DNA from: Thiocapsa imhoffii
GTDB taxonomy: Bacteria; Pseudomonadota; Gammaproteobacteria; Chromatiales; Chromatiaceae
Reading direction: 5' to 3'
Length of the DNA: 64,000 bases
Assembly (NCBI RefSeq): GCF_016583985.1
Contig: NZ_NRSD01000001.1
Coordinates: 310,001 to 374,000, forward strand
A program made the position numbers and the translations under genes. Below are positions 55,504 through 64,000 of this stretch, one piece after another (within the stretch, counting starts at the first letter, position 1; every line of letters starts with the position of its first letter). The notes beneath the pieces were generated by a model. That model did not search any database, was not told where the DNA came from, and worked only from the letters and a program-made list of their open reading frames with translations.

Positions 55504-56711
55504 CGGCTGCCGCGCGACCGATTCGCAGTGGTCTCGGCCGTGGCGGGTTACGCCGCCGCGAGCGCGTGATGGCTTTCGACCTGCCGTTGCTGGTCTGCGC
55601 GGTTGGTCTGATCGCGTTTGGCTTCATCATGGTGGCCTCGGCCTCCATGGCAACGGCCGCGAATTGCTGTGATGATCCCTTCTACTACGTTAATCGTCAT
55701 GCCATTGCGCTCTCGCTCGCCGTACTGGTTGGCCTGGTTGCCTACAGTGTTCCGGTGGACTGGTGGGAGCGGGGCGGCGTCTGGCTCTTCTTGAGTGGCG
55801 TGCTGGCGCTGCTGCTGGTGCTGATCCCCGGGTTGGGGCGCGAGGTCAATGGTGCCACCCGCTGGATTCCGCTGGGTCCCTTGACCTTCCAGCCGTCGGA
55901 GTTCGTGAAGCTGTTCGCGGTCATCTACGTTGCCGGCTATCTCGTCCGACATGCCGATGACGTCGTCAATCGCATCTCTGGCTTCATCCGACCGATGATC
56001 CTGATCGGGATCGCCGGTGCCCTGATCTTGCAACAGCCTGATTTCGGGACGACCGCGGTCATGCTCGCGACCGTCATGGGGTTGCTATTTCTAGGCGGCG
56101 TCAGTCTGATGCCGTTCGTGTTGTTGTTCGTCGTCGTGGGGATGGGACTCCTCACTTTGGTGATGACCTCGCCCTATCGGTTGCAGCGAATCACCTCCTT
56201 TCTCGATCCCTTCGAGGATCCCTTCGGCTCCGGTTATCAATTGGCCCAGGCCCTGATCGCCTTCGGGCGCGGCGAATGGTTCGGTGTGGGTTTGGGCAAT
56301 GGCATTCAGAAGCAGTTCTTTCTGCCCGAGGCTCATACCGATTTCCTGGCCTCGGTGATCGGCGAGGAATTCGGGCTGATCGGCATGCTGATCTTGATCT
56401 CAGCCTTTGCCTGGATCACTTGGCGGGCCTTTTCGATTGGCGCGCGAGCCGATGCCGTGGGGCAGCGTTTTGCTGCCTATGCCGCGCAAGGGATTGGTCT
56501 GGGGCTGGGACTGCAGGCCTTCGTCAACATTGGGGTGAACGTTGGATTGTTGCCAACCAAGGGCTTGACGTTGCCTTTTTTGAGCTACGGCAGCAATAGT
56601 CTGATCGCGGCCTGCATGGCGCTGGCCATCTTATTGAAAATCGATGTCACGGTCCGACGGCTCGAGGCCGAGCGAGGACCGAAACGGGGGTTATCGTGGG
56701 TGCGCGTCTAG
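55500..56711 (+). CDS. ftsW: Septal peptidoglycan glycosyltransferase FtsW
   Basis: A SEDS-family polymerase that makes septal glycan strands together with FtsI. The 403 residues (E. coli 414) form about ten membrane helices. Family blocks: GFIMVASASMA, GREVNGATRWIPLGPLTFQPSEFVKL, LILQQPDFGTTAVM, GSGYQLAQALIAFGRGEWFGVGLG, LPEAHTDFLASVIGEEFG and LPTKGLTLPFLSYGSNSL. The catalytic Asp is in the EAHTDF region. It overlaps murD by four bases and murG by sixteen. Confidence 0.97.
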   Translation: MTAAARPIRSGLGRGGLRRRERVMAFDLPLLVCAVGLIAFGFIMVASASMATAANCCDDPFYYVNRHAIALSLAVLVGLVAYSVPVDWWERGGVWLFLSGVLALLLVLIPGLGREVNGATRWIPLGPLTFQPSEFVKLFAVIYVAGYLVRHADDVVNRISGFIRPMILIGIAGALILQQPDFGTTAVMLATVMGLLFLGGVSLMPFVLLFVVVGMGLLTLVMTSPYRLQRITSFLDPFEDPFGSGYQLAQALIAFGRGEWFGVGLGNGIQKQFFLPEAHTDFLASVIGEEFGLIGMLILISAFAWITWRAFSIGARADAVGQRFAAYAAQGIGLGLGLQAFVNIGVNVGLLPTKGLTLPFLSYGSNSLIAACMALAILLKIDVTVRRLEAERGPKRGLSWVRV

Positions 56712-57784
56712 CCGTGATGGCCGGAGGGACCGGCGGACACGTTTTCCCGGCGCTGGCCGTCGCCGAGCGTCTGCGCGAGCAGGGTATGGAAGTTTTTTGG
56801 CTGGGTACGAGTCGTGGGATGGAATCACGACTGGTGCCAGCACATGGCTTCGACCTCGAGTGCATCCGCATCTCCGGGTTGCGTGGCCAGGGGATCGCAC
56901 CCGTGTTGGGCGCGCCCTTCAAGGTGGGTGCGGCCATGATCGCGGCATCGCGGATCCTACGACGCCGCGCCGCCTCTGTCGTGCTCGGCATGGGTGGTTT
57001 CGTGGCGGGACCCGGTGGGGTGGCGGCACGGCTGCAGGGTGTGCCATTGGTGATCCACGAACAGAACTTCGTTCCTGGCATGACGAACCAGTGGCTCGCG
57101 CGGATCGCGACACGCGTCTTCGAGGCGTTTCCGGGCAGCTTTCCGGCTGCCCGCGGGGCCGAAGCCAGCGGGAATCCAGTGCGCCAGACGATCCTCGCGC
57201 TCCCACCACCGAAAGCGCGTTGGGAGCGACGGCGCGCGGCGGATGGAGCACCCCATCTATTGGTGCTGGGCGGGTCACTCGGCGCGCAGGTTTTGAATGA
57301 GCAAATCCCCCAGGCGCTAGCCGCGCTGGCGGTGGAGCAGCGGCCCCGGGTCCGTCATCAGGCTGGTGAGCGGACCCTGGCGATCGCCCAGTCAGCCTAT
57401 CGCGAGGCTGGCGTCGCGGCGGACGTAACCCCCTTCATTGACGACATGGCCGAGGCCTATGCTTGGGCCGACCTCGTCGTCTGTCGAGCGGGGGCCTTGA
57501 CGGTTTCGGAGCTGGCTGCCGCGGGCATCGCCTCGGTGTTGGTTCCTTATCCGCATGCCGTCGATGATCACCAGGTCGGCAATGCCCGGTACTTGGCTGA
57601 CATTGGAGCTGCTGAGTTGATCGTGCAGGCTGATCTCGACACAGCGGATCTGAGTCGACGACTCGCCGCGCTGTGCGCGGACCCTGACCGGCTCCTGCGC
57701 ATGGGCGAAGCGGCTCGCACCCGCGCGCGCGTGGACGCCGTGGAGCGGATTGCGGCGGCCTGTTGGGAGCTCGCACTACGATGA
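56696..57784 (+). CDS. murG: Lipid II-forming GlcNAc transferase MurG
   Basis: A peripheral inner-membrane glycosyltransferase that adds GlcNAc to lipid I. The 362 residues (E. coli 355) start with [23 protein letters not shown], with the first diphosphate loop, then [59 protein letters not shown] and the donor-binding [31 protein letters not shown]. The GTG start lies inside the ftsW end. Its stop overlaps murC (ATGA). Confidence 0.97.
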   Translation: MGARLAVMAGGTGGHVFPALAVAERLREQGMEVFWLGTSRGMESRLVPAHGFDLECIRISGLRGQGIAPVLGAPFKVGAAMIAASRILRRRAASVVLGMGGFVAGPGGVAARLQGVPLVIHEQNFVPGMTNQWLARIATRVFEAFPGSFPAARGAEASGNPVRQTILALPPPKARWERRRAADGAPHLLVLGGSLGAQVLNEQIPQALAALAVEQRPRVRHQAGERTLAIAQSAYREAGVAADVTPFIDDMAEAYAWADLVVCRAGALTVSELAAAGIASVLVPYPHAVDDHQVGNARYLADIGAAELIVQADLDTADLSRRLAALCADPDRLLRMGEAARTRARVDAVERIAAACWELALR

Positions 57785-59226
57785 ATGCGCATCGTCAGCA
57801 CAGTGCTGCACGGATGGGTCGGGTCCGCCGACTTTATTTCGTTGGCATCGGCGGGGCCGGTATGAGCGGGATCGCGGAGTTGATGGCGAACCTCGGTTAC
57901 GAGGTCGCTGGGTCTGATCTGCGCGCGGGCGACGTGACCCGTCGCCTGCAGGGGCTGGGGGTGGAGATCTGCATCGGGCACCGCGCCGAACAGGTCAGTG
58001 ATGCCGATGCCGTGATCGTCTCGAGCGCAATCGATGAGAGCAATCCGGAGATCCAGGAGGCCCGTGCGCGGCGCATCCCGATCGTGCGCCGTGCCGAGAT
58101 GCTGGCCGAGCTCATGCGCTTCTATTATGGCGTCGCGGTCGCCGGCACCCATGGCAAGACCACCACCACCAGCTTGGTCGCGAGCATCCTCGCCGAGGGT
58201 GGACTCGATCCCACGTTCGTGATTGGTGGGCGCCTGAATAGTGCGGGCGCCAACGCGAAACTCGGGACCACGAAATATCTCGTCGCCGAGGCCGACGAGA
58301 GCGACGCTTCGTTTCTCTATCTGCAACCGATGATCTCGATCGTCACCAATATTGATGCCGATCACATGCGAACGTACGAGAATGATTTCAATCGGTTGCG
58401 AAATACGTTCATGGAGTTTCTACATCATCTGCCGTTCTACGGACTGGCTGTGCTCTGTCTCGATGATGACGAGATTCGTGCACTCCTGCCCGAGATTCCA
58501 CGCCCAGTGCGCACCTATGGGACCAGCGCCGACGCCGATCTGCGCGCGCTCGACGTGCGTTACGATGGCATGCGCACGACATTCCAGGTGGTGGGTTTGG
58601 GGCTTGATGCGCCCCTTGCGGTCGAGCTGAATCTCCCGGGGTTGCATAATGTGCTGAATGCCTTGGCAGCGATCAGCGTGGCACTCGAATTGGGCGTTGA
58701 AGAGGATGCCATCGTGCGTGCGCTGCGCGGGTTCGAGGGGGTTGGTCGGCGTTTCATGATGACGCCGGTGACCGATGGTCTCGGCCGGGAGCTGCTGCTG
58801 ATCGATGACTATGGGCATCATCCCCGCGAACTCGCTGCGACGCTGACCGCCGCCCGCAATGGTTGGCCGGGCCGGCGCCTGGTCCTGGTGTTCCAACCCC
58901 ATCGTTACTCCCGCACGCAGGAGCAATTCGAGGACTTCGTGGCGGTGCTCTCCACGGCAGACGTTCTCGTTCTCTGCGAGGTCTATCCCGCTGGGGAGAC
59001 CCCGATCCCAGGCGCGGATGGACGGGCGCTCAGCCGGGCGATCCGCATCCGCGGCGACCTTGATCCGGTGTTCGCGCAGAGCCTGGAACTGGTCCCAGGA
59101 CTGTTGGCGAATTTGGTTCTGGATGACGATCTGGTCTTGGTCATGGGGGCGGGTGATATTGGTTCGCTGGCCGCGAGTTTGCCCAGCCGACTCGCCGCAA
59201 TGAATGCGGTGGGAGTTGGGCCATGA
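57781..59226 (+). CDS. murC: UDP-MurNAc:L-Ala ligase MurC
   Basis: The first of the cytosolic peptide ligases, adding L-Ala to UDP-MurNAc. The 481 residues (E. coli 491) contain [38 protein letters not shown] (ATP loop), [37 protein letters not shown] and [13 protein letters not shown] 57781 is preferred since it overlaps the murG stop in the pattern used across the operon; ATG 57763 is also in frame. Its stop overlaps murB (ATGA). Confidence 0.97.
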   Translation: MNAHRQHSAARMGRVRRLYFVGIGGAGMSGIAELMANLGYEVAGSDLRAGDVTRRLQGLGVEICIGHRAEQVSDADAVIVSSAIDESNPEIQEARARRIPIVRRAEMLAELMRFYYGVAVAGTHGKTTTTSLVASILAEGGLDPTFVIGGRLNSAGANAKLGTTKYLVAEADESDASFLYLQPMISIVTNIDADHMRTYENDFNRLRNTFMEFLHHLPFYGLAVLCLDDDEIRALLPEIPRPVRTYGTSADADLRALDVRYDGMRTTFQVVGLGLDAPLAVELNLPGLHNVLNALAAISVALELGVEEDAIVRALRGFEGVGRRFMMTPVTDGLGRELLLIDDYGHHPRELAATLTAARNGWPGRRLVLVFQPHRYSRTQEQFEDFVAVLSTADVLVLCEVYPAGETPIPGADGRALSRAIRIRGDLDPVFAQSLELVPGLLANLVLDDDLVLVMGAGDIGSLAASLPSRLAAMNAVGVGP

Positions 59227-60128
59227 GGGGCGTGATGGCTAGGCCCGAGGGGCTGCGGGGTGACCTGCGGTGGGACGAGCCGCTGGCACGGCACACCACC
59301 TGGCGTGTGGGTGGGCCCGCGCGGTGCCTGTATCGTCCGGCGGATGCGGACGATCTGGCACTGTTCCTCGCGCAACTCGATCCACATGAACCCGTATTGT
59401 GGCTGGGGCTTGGCAGCAATCTGCTCGTGGCCGACACCGGCTTTGCCGGAACGGTGATCCAGACGCAGACTGGTTTGACCCGTCTTGAACGGCGTGACGA
59501 ACAGGGTCTGTTGGTCGAGTGCGGTGTGTCTTGTGCGAAGTTCGCGCGGTTCGCGGCGCGCTGTAACCTGATCGGGTGTGAGTTCCTCGCGGGGATCCCC
59601 GGGACCATGGGTGGCGCCCTTGCGATGAATGCTGGAGCTTGGGGAGGGGAAACCTGGCCGTTCGTGGTGGCCGTCCAAACGATCGATCGGCGGGGCCAGA
59701 GGCACCAGCGCCTGCCAGATGAGTACAGGGTTGGCTATCGGGAGGTGGTCGGTCCACCGCGGGAGTGGTTTTTGGCTGCCGAGTTGCGCCTGCCGACCGG
59801 CGATGGTGCGGCGGCGATGGCGCGGATCCGGGCCTTGCTCGATCGCCGTGCCGCGACCCAGCCGACCGGACAGCCGAGCTGTGGTTCTGTGTTTCGCAAT
59901 CCGCAGGGCGATCATGCCGCGCGTCTCATCGATCAGGCGGGGTTGAAAGGATATCGAGTTGGTGATGCTCAGGTATCTGAAAAACATGCAAATTTTATCA
60001 TCAATACGGGTCGGGCACGGGCCGCGGATATCCTTGAGCTGATGACCTACGTGCAGACTCGGGTCGAGGAAGTGACGGGGGTGCGCCTCGTCCCCGAGGT
60101 CAAACAGATCACTGGGGATCATTCATGA
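59223..60128 (+). CDS. murB: UDP-N-acetylenolpyruvoylglucosamine reductase MurB
   Basis: A cytosolic FAD and NADPH enzyme that completes UDP-MurNAc. At 301 residues it is the shorter, type II form, unlike E. coli MurB (342). Seen: [44 protein letters not shown] (FAD site), YRVGYRE, the catalytic Ser in [10 protein letters not shown], and the late Glu in VRLVPEVK. It starts inside the murC stop and its own stop overlaps ddl. MurB within the dcw cluster is common in Chromatiales and pseudomonads but not in enterics. Confidence 0.96.
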   Translation: MRGVMARPEGLRGDLRWDEPLARHTTWRVGGPARCLYRPADADDLALFLAQLDPHEPVLWLGLGSNLLVADTGFAGTVIQTQTGLTRLERRDEQGLLVECGVSCAKFARFAARCNLIGCEFLAGIPGTMGGALAMNAGAWGGETWPFVVAVQTIDRRGQRHQRLPDEYRVGYREVVGPPREWFLAAELRLPTGDGAAAMARIRALLDRRAATQPTGQPSCGSVFRNPQGDHAARLIDQAGLKGYRVGDAQVSEKHANFIINTGRARAADILELMTYVQTRVEEVTGVRLVPEVKQITGDHS

Positions 60129-61060
60129 CAGGTGTATCGGTGCGGACGCCGGCGCAGTTCGGCAAAGTTGCGGTGCTGCTCGGAGGGCGAGCGGCCGAGC
60201 GTGAGATCTCGCTCAAGAGTGGGGCGGCCGTGCTCACTGCCTTGTGTCGTCAGGGCATCGATGCCCATGCACTGGATGTTGATGAGCAGATTTTAAGCCG
60301 GCTGCAGGCGGGGGGCTTTGATCGCGCTTTCATCGCGCTCCACGGGCGCGGTGGCGAGGACGGTCGCATCCAGGGGGCTCTGGAGACCATCGCCATGCCC
60401 TATACCGGCTCAGGGGTTATGGGGTCGGCGCTCGGGATGGATAAATACCGCTGCAAGTTGCTCTGGACGGGGTATGGTCTGCCGACACCTGAGTCGGTCT
60501 TACTCCGGGGGGGCGAGGATCTCGACGCTGCCGCGGCCTTGGGGTTCCCATTGATGGTGAAACCCGTTCATGAGGGCTCGAGTCTCGGGATGGCGCGCGT
60601 CGCGGATGCGAGCGCGTTGCGCGCGGCCTGGGAGTCGGCACGAGCCTACGATGCCCTGGTCTTGGCGGAACGTTGGATCGACGGTGCCGAATACACCTGC
60701 GCGATTCTCGGAACCACGGCCTTGCCCGTGATCCGGCTCGAAACGCCGCATGTCTTCTATGATTTCGAGGCGAAATATCAGGCCGACAGTACGCGCTATC
60801 TTTGTCCCTGTGGTCTGCCACCGACGGCAGAGGCTCGGCTGCGCGAGTTGGCGCTCGCTGCCTTCCACGTCACGGGGGCCGAGGGTTGGGGGCGTGTCGA
60901 CCTCATGGTCGATCACGCTGGGATCCCTTTTTTACTTGAGATCAACACGGTGCCGGGCATGACCGATCATAGTCTGGTCCCGATGGCCGCGCGGGCCGCT
61001 GGGCTCGACTTCGAGACCTTGGTCTGGCGTATCCTGGAGACGAGCTTCGATCGTGACTGA
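60125..61060 (+). CDS. ddl: D-alanine-D-alanine ligase (DdlB type)
   Basis: An ATP-grasp ligase that makes the D-Ala-D-Ala dipeptide used by MurF. The 311 residues match DdlB (306). Seen: [87 protein letters not shown] and the metal-binding [17 protein letters not shown]. It starts inside the murB stop and overlaps ftsQ by eight bases. Confidence 0.97.
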   Translation: MTGVSVRTPAQFGKVAVLLGGRAAEREISLKSGAAVLTALCRQGIDAHALDVDEQILSRLQAGGFDRAFIALHGRGGEDGRIQGALETIAMPYTGSGVMGSALGMDKYRCKLLWTGYGLPTPESVLLRGGEDLDAAAALGFPLMVKPVHEGSSLGMARVADASALRAAWESARAYDALVLAERWIDGAEYTCAILGTTALPVIRLETPHVFYDFEAKYQADSTRYLCPCGLPPTAEARLRELALAAFHVTGAEGWGRVDLMVDHAGIPFLLEINTVPGMTDHSLVPMAARAAGLDFETLVWRILETSFDRD

Positions 61061-61856
61061 GTCGACACGGGGCGCGTCACCGGCGGTGCGTGCGCCCGAC
61101 ATCGCCTTGCAGCGCCGCAGTCGGTGGTTGAACGCGCTTGGGCTGGTGTTGCTCCTGGCCATGGCGGGGAGTCTCTGGCAACTGGCGCACTGGGAGCCAC
61201 GGCTGCTCCCAGTGCGCGTCATCGAGATCGATGGTGAGTTGCACGACCACTCCTCGCGCCTCTTGCAGCAGACGATCAGCGCACGTCTCGTCGGCGGTCT
61301 CCTGAGTGCGGATCTACGGGATCTGAAGGTCGCCGCGGAGGATCTCGCGTGGGTCCGAGCCGCGTCGGTCCAGCGTATTTGGCCGGATCGCCTGCGCGTC
61401 TTCGTCGAGGAGCATCGCCCGCTGGCACGTTGGAATAGTGATGGCCTGGTGACGCTCGATGGGATCGTGTTTCGACCGGGAACCGGGACGGTTCCGGCGG
61501 GTTTGCCGCTGCTGGAAGGGGACGACCAGCGGGCGCTCGAGGTGGTGCAACGCTATCTGCAATGGCGCGATGACCTCATGCTGATCGGGCATTTGATCCA
61601 GACCCTCTCGGTCGATCCGCGGGGGGCCTGGCGGGTCGATCTGGTCACGGGGATTGAGCTGCATCTGGGGACTGATGAAATCGAACAACGACTTGCGCGC
61701 TTCATTGCCAGCGCAACGCAATTGGAGGCGGCTGGACAGCCGCTGGTGGTGGACCTGCGGTACAGCAATGGGTTCGCCGTGAAATGGGCAGCTGGCGCGG
61801 ACCAAGGGGTGCGTGCGGTATCGGATCGCTCGGTGCGATCCGAAAAAAGAGGATAA
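61053..61856 (+). CDS. ftsQ: Cell division protein FtsQ
   Basis: A 267-residue bitopic division protein linking cytoplasmic and periplasmic parts of the divisome. A cytoplasmic tail precedes one helix ([21 protein letters not shown]); the periplasmic POTRA domain follows ([50 protein letters not shown]), then the beta domain that binds FtsB and FtsL ([22 protein letters not shown]). GTG start within the ddl end. ftsA begins 6 bases after its stop. Confidence 0.95.
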   Translation: MTESTRGASPAVRAPDIALQRRSRWLNALGLVLLLAMAGSLWQLAHWEPRLLPVRVIEIDGELHDHSSRLLQQTISARLVGGLLSADLRDLKVAAEDLAWVRAASVQRIWPDRLRVFVEEHRPLARWNSDGLVTLDGIVFRPGTGTVPAGLPLLEGDDQRALEVVQRYLQWRDDLMLIGHLIQTLSVDPRGAWRVDLVTGIELHLGTDEIEQRLARFIASATQLEAAGQPLVVDLRYSNGFAVKWAAGADQGVRAVSDRSVRSEKRG

Positions 61857-61862
61857 GACCGG

Positions 61863-63098
61863 ATGTCGAGACGTTACGACAAAAATCTATTAGTGGGCCT
61901 GGATATCGGGACCTCGAAGGTTGCCGCCTTGGTCGGCGAACTCAAGGATGATAATCAGATCGAGATCATTGGGATCGGCACCCATCCTTCGCGTGGTTTG
62001 AAGAAAGGAGTGGTGGTCGATATCGAATCGACCGTGCAATCGATCCAACGCGCCGTCGAGGAGGCGGAGTTGATGGCCGGCTGCGAAATCCACTCCGTGC
62101 ATGCCGGCATCGCGGGCAGCCATGTGCGCAGTCTCAACTCGCATGGGATTACGGCGATCAAGGAAGTCGAAGTGACCCAATCCGATGTCGACCGGGTGAT
62201 CGACGCCGCGCGCGCGGTGGCCATTCCAGCGGATCAGAAGATCCTGCACATCCTGCCTCAAGAGTTCATCATTGATGACCAGGAAGGCATCCGCGAGCCC
62301 ATTGGCATGTGTGGCGTTCGCCTCGAGGCGCGCGTGCACATGGTCACCGGAGCGGTGAGCGCCGCGCAAAACATCATCAAGTGTATTCGCCGTTGCGGAC
62401 TGGAAGTCGATGATCTGGTCCTCGCTCAGTTGAGTTCGAGTTATTCGGTGCTGGGCGAGGATGAGAAGGAACTCGGCGTCTGTGTCGTCGATATCGGTGG
62501 GGGAACCACGGATCTTGCGGTCTTTACCGATGGGGCCATCCGACACACGGCGGTGATTCCGATCGCGGGGGATCAAGTGACCAATGATATTGCGGTTGCG
62601 CTGCGTACGCCGACGCAGCATGCCGAGCAGATTAAGGTGAGGCACGCTTGCGCGTTGGCGCAACTCGCCACGAGCAGCGAGTCCATCGAGGTCCCGAGCA
62701 TTGGCGATCGGCCGCCGCGGCGGCTGTCGCGCCAAACCCTGGCCGAGGTCGTGGAGCCTCGCTACGAGGAGTTGCTCACCCTCTTGCACAATGAATTGCG
62801 CCGCAGTGGTTTCGAGGACCTCGTCGCGGGCGGCGTGGTCTTGACCGGTGGCAGTTCCAAGATGGACGGCCTGATCGAATTGGCCGAAGAGGTCTTCCAC
62901 ATGCCGGTCCGCCTAGGAACGCCACAGTACGTCGTTGGGATGGCCGAGGTCGTCAACAATCCGATCTATTCGACTGGTGTGGGGCTGCTGATGTACGCGC
63001 GTCAACACCGCTATTCACGTCATCCGGAGTTGGCTGACGCGAGTGGCTTGCGGGGCGCTTGGGCGCGGATACGCAGTTGGTTCCATGGGAATTTCTAG
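61863..63098 (+). CDS. ftsA: Cell division protein FtsA
   Basis: An actin-like ATPase that anchors FtsZ to the membrane. The 411 residues (E. coli 420) contain LLVGLDIGTSKVAALVGE, GIGTHPSRGLKKGVVVDIEST, GIAGSHVRSLNSHG in the 1C subdomain, VVDIGGGTTDLAVFTDG, GGVVLTGGSSKMDGLIELAE and a C-terminal amphipathic helix ending in WARIRSWFHGNF, which is the membrane-targeting sequence. It is the last gene before a 268-base gap and ftsZ. Confidence 0.97.
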   Translation: MSRRYDKNLLVGLDIGTSKVAALVGELKDDNQIEIIGIGTHPSRGLKKGVVVDIESTVQSIQRAVEEAELMAGCEIHSVHAGIAGSHVRSLNSHGITAIKEVEVTQSDVDRVIDAARAVAIPADQKILHILPQEFIIDDQEGIREPIGMCGVRLEARVHMVTGAVSAAQNIIKCIRRCGLEVDDLVLAQLSSSYSVLGEDEKELGVCVVDIGGGTTDLAVFTDGAIRHTAVIPIAGDQVTNDIAVALRTPTQHAEQIKVRHACALAQLATSSESIEVPSIGDRPPRRLSRQTLAEVVEPRYEELLTLLHNELRRSGFEDLVAGGVVLTGGSSKMDGLIELAEEVFHMPVRLGTPQYVVGMAEVVNNPIYSTGVGLLMYARQHRYSRHPELADASGLRGAWARIRSWFHGNF

Positions 63099-63366
63099 CC
63101 GCCCGAGGCGCCGGGTCTACCGGGCGGTGCGGGACGCTGTCTAGGCGTCGTCGGGCTGCCCTGAGGCCGGTTGGATGCGGGCCGCGTTGGTAATGTAAGG
63201 GTGTGGTGAAGGCTGAGTGGGCGTGACGACTTGGAAGTGCCGCGACCGGTTCCGTATTCGGTTGGGGTGCGTGACGCGTCACCGCCGTGTCGGGGGGGCT
63301 TGCAGCCTGCTGCAAGCGCGAGGTTACGAAACGTCATGCAACAGAGTGTCATGAGGAAAAGCAATC
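63099..63366 (+). promoter_or_regulatory. ftsA-ftsZ intergenic region
   Basis: The largest gap inside the cluster, 268 bases, likely with an additional ftsZ promoter. It holds a perfect 12-base palindrome GTGACGCGTCAC (63271-63282) and a perfect hairpin GCTTGCAG-CCTG-CTGCAAGC (63298-63317) 50 bases before ftsZ, without a U-run. GAGGAAAA about 10 bases before the ATG is the ftsZ ribosome binding site. Confidence 0.5.
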
Positions 63367-64000
63367 ATGTTTGAACTAATGGATACCCATAGTCAGAACG
63401 CTGTCATCAAGGTCGTCGGGGTTGGCGGCGGTGGCGGCAACGCGGTCAACCACATGGTGGCCGCGACCATCGAAGGCGTCGACTTCATCTGCGCCAACAC
63501 CGACGCGCAGGCGCTGAAGAGTTCCCAGGTCAAGACCATCCTGCAACTGGGGGCAGGCATCACCAAGGGGCTAGGAGCCGGGGCCGATCCCGAGGTCGGA
63601 CGGAACGCAGCCATGGAGGATCGCGACCGCATTCAAGACGCCCTCGAGGGGGCTGACATGGTCTTTATCACGGCTGGCATGGGCGGTGGGACCGGCACTG
63701 GTGCCGCTCCGGTGGTGGCACAGGTGGCGAAAGATCTCGGTATTCTGACGGTTGCCGTGGTCACCAAGCCGTTTCCGTTCGAGGGCACCAAACGTCGGCG
63801 CATCGCCGAGGAAGGGATCGCTGAGTTGGCGAAGAATGTCGACTCCTTGATCACCATCCCCAATGAAAAGCTGTTGGCGGTCTTGGGTAAGGAGATGAGT
63901 CTCCTAGGCGCCTTCAGCGCGGCGAATGATGTCCTGTTGCATGCCACTCAAGGTATCGCCGAACTCATCACGCGCCCGGGATTAATCAACGTCGACTTTG
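63367..64000 (+). CDS. ftsZ: Cell division GTPase FtsZ (5' part, cut by window edge)
   Basis: The tubulin homologue that forms the division ring. The first 211 codons are visible. They contain [18 protein letters not shown] at the N-terminus, [22 protein letters not shown], the tubulin signature [23 protein letters not shown] and NEKLL, which together form the GTP-binding half. The T7 loop and the C-terminal peptide lie beyond the edge. ATG 63367 has a good ribosome binding site. Confidence 0.98.
   Translation, partial: MFELMDTHSQNAVIKVVGVGGGGGNAVNHMVAATIEGVDFICANTDAQALKSSQVKTILQLGAGITKGLGAGADPEVGRNAAMEDRDRIQDALEGADMVFITAGMGGGTGTGAAPVVAQVAKDLGILTVAVVTKPFPFEGTKRRRIAEEGIAELAKNVDSLITIPNEKLLAVLGKEMSLLGAFSAANDVLLHATQGIAELITRPGLINVDF

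Overview
The window looks like a chromosomal core region of a GC-rich gammaproteobacterium, most likely a purple sulfur bacterium of the Chromatiaceae. The grounds are high GC in nearly all genes, gammaproteobacterial synteny (HAD-rppH-ptsP, lpoA-yraN-dolP facing rsmI, rnpB ahead of mraZ, a near-complete dcw cluster), and a secreted Gly/Tyr-rich protein that resembles the sulfur globule envelope proteins of Allochromatium. I saw no insertion sequence, prophage, CRISPR array or tRNA.

Layout. 0.25-9.6 kb (minus strand): mfd, a DUF429 protein, the aldo-keto reductase tas, a membrane-anchored DUF2235 hydrolase and a glutathionyl-hydroquinone reductase. 9.6-15 kb (minus): a three-domain glutaminase (glutaminase-STAS-cNMP-binding) and, just upstream, a 1188-residue protein that I read as a PPi-type phosphoenolpyruvate carboxykinase. 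15.5-22.2 kb: galE, thiC behind a TPP riboswitch with a very long P3 arm, a doubly degenerate REC-REC-GGDEF-EAL signalling protein, and a zinc-ribbon hypothetical. 22-25.3 kb (minus): an EEP-family phosphodiesterase, cytochrome c4, and the copper delivery pair PCuAC and SCO with an FNR-like box nearby. 25.5-31 kb: mtfA, a methyltransferase, rsmE with a DUF423 membrane protein, ampD divergent from nadC, and cbpA-cbpM. 32-39 kb: a Ycf46-like AAA ATPase, leuA, a family 4 uracil-DNA glycosylase, the sulfur globule-type protein and a PAP2 phosphatase.

38-47.7 kb: a HAD phosphatase divergent from rppH-ptsP (nitrogen PTS enzyme I), an FAD-linked oxidase, dolP-yraN-lpoA divergent from rsmI, and the RNase P RNA gene. 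48.1 kb to the right edge: the division and cell wall cluster mraZ-rsmH-ftsL-ftsI-murF-mraY-murD-ftsW-murG-murC-murB-ddl-ftsQ-ftsA-ftsZ. Most junctions overlap by 1 to 16 bases, as expected for one translationally coupled operon. murE is absent from its usual place between ftsI and murF. The 151-base gap before murD holds a 27-codon open frame with a strong ribosome binding site, whose stop overlaps the preferred murD start.

The genes are mainly housekeeping: cell wall synthesis and recycling (dcw, lpoA, ampD), RNA processing and modification (rnpB, rsmE, rsmH, rsmI, rppH), repair (mfd, UDG) and cofactor or amino acid synthesis (thiC, nadC, leuA). The least ordinary parts are the PEPCK-like/glutaminase pair, the degenerate c-di-GMP-type protein, the sulfur globule-type gene, a possible small RNA locus at 28.5-28.84 kb, and the altered dcw cluster. 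All assignments come from reading sequence; no database search was run.
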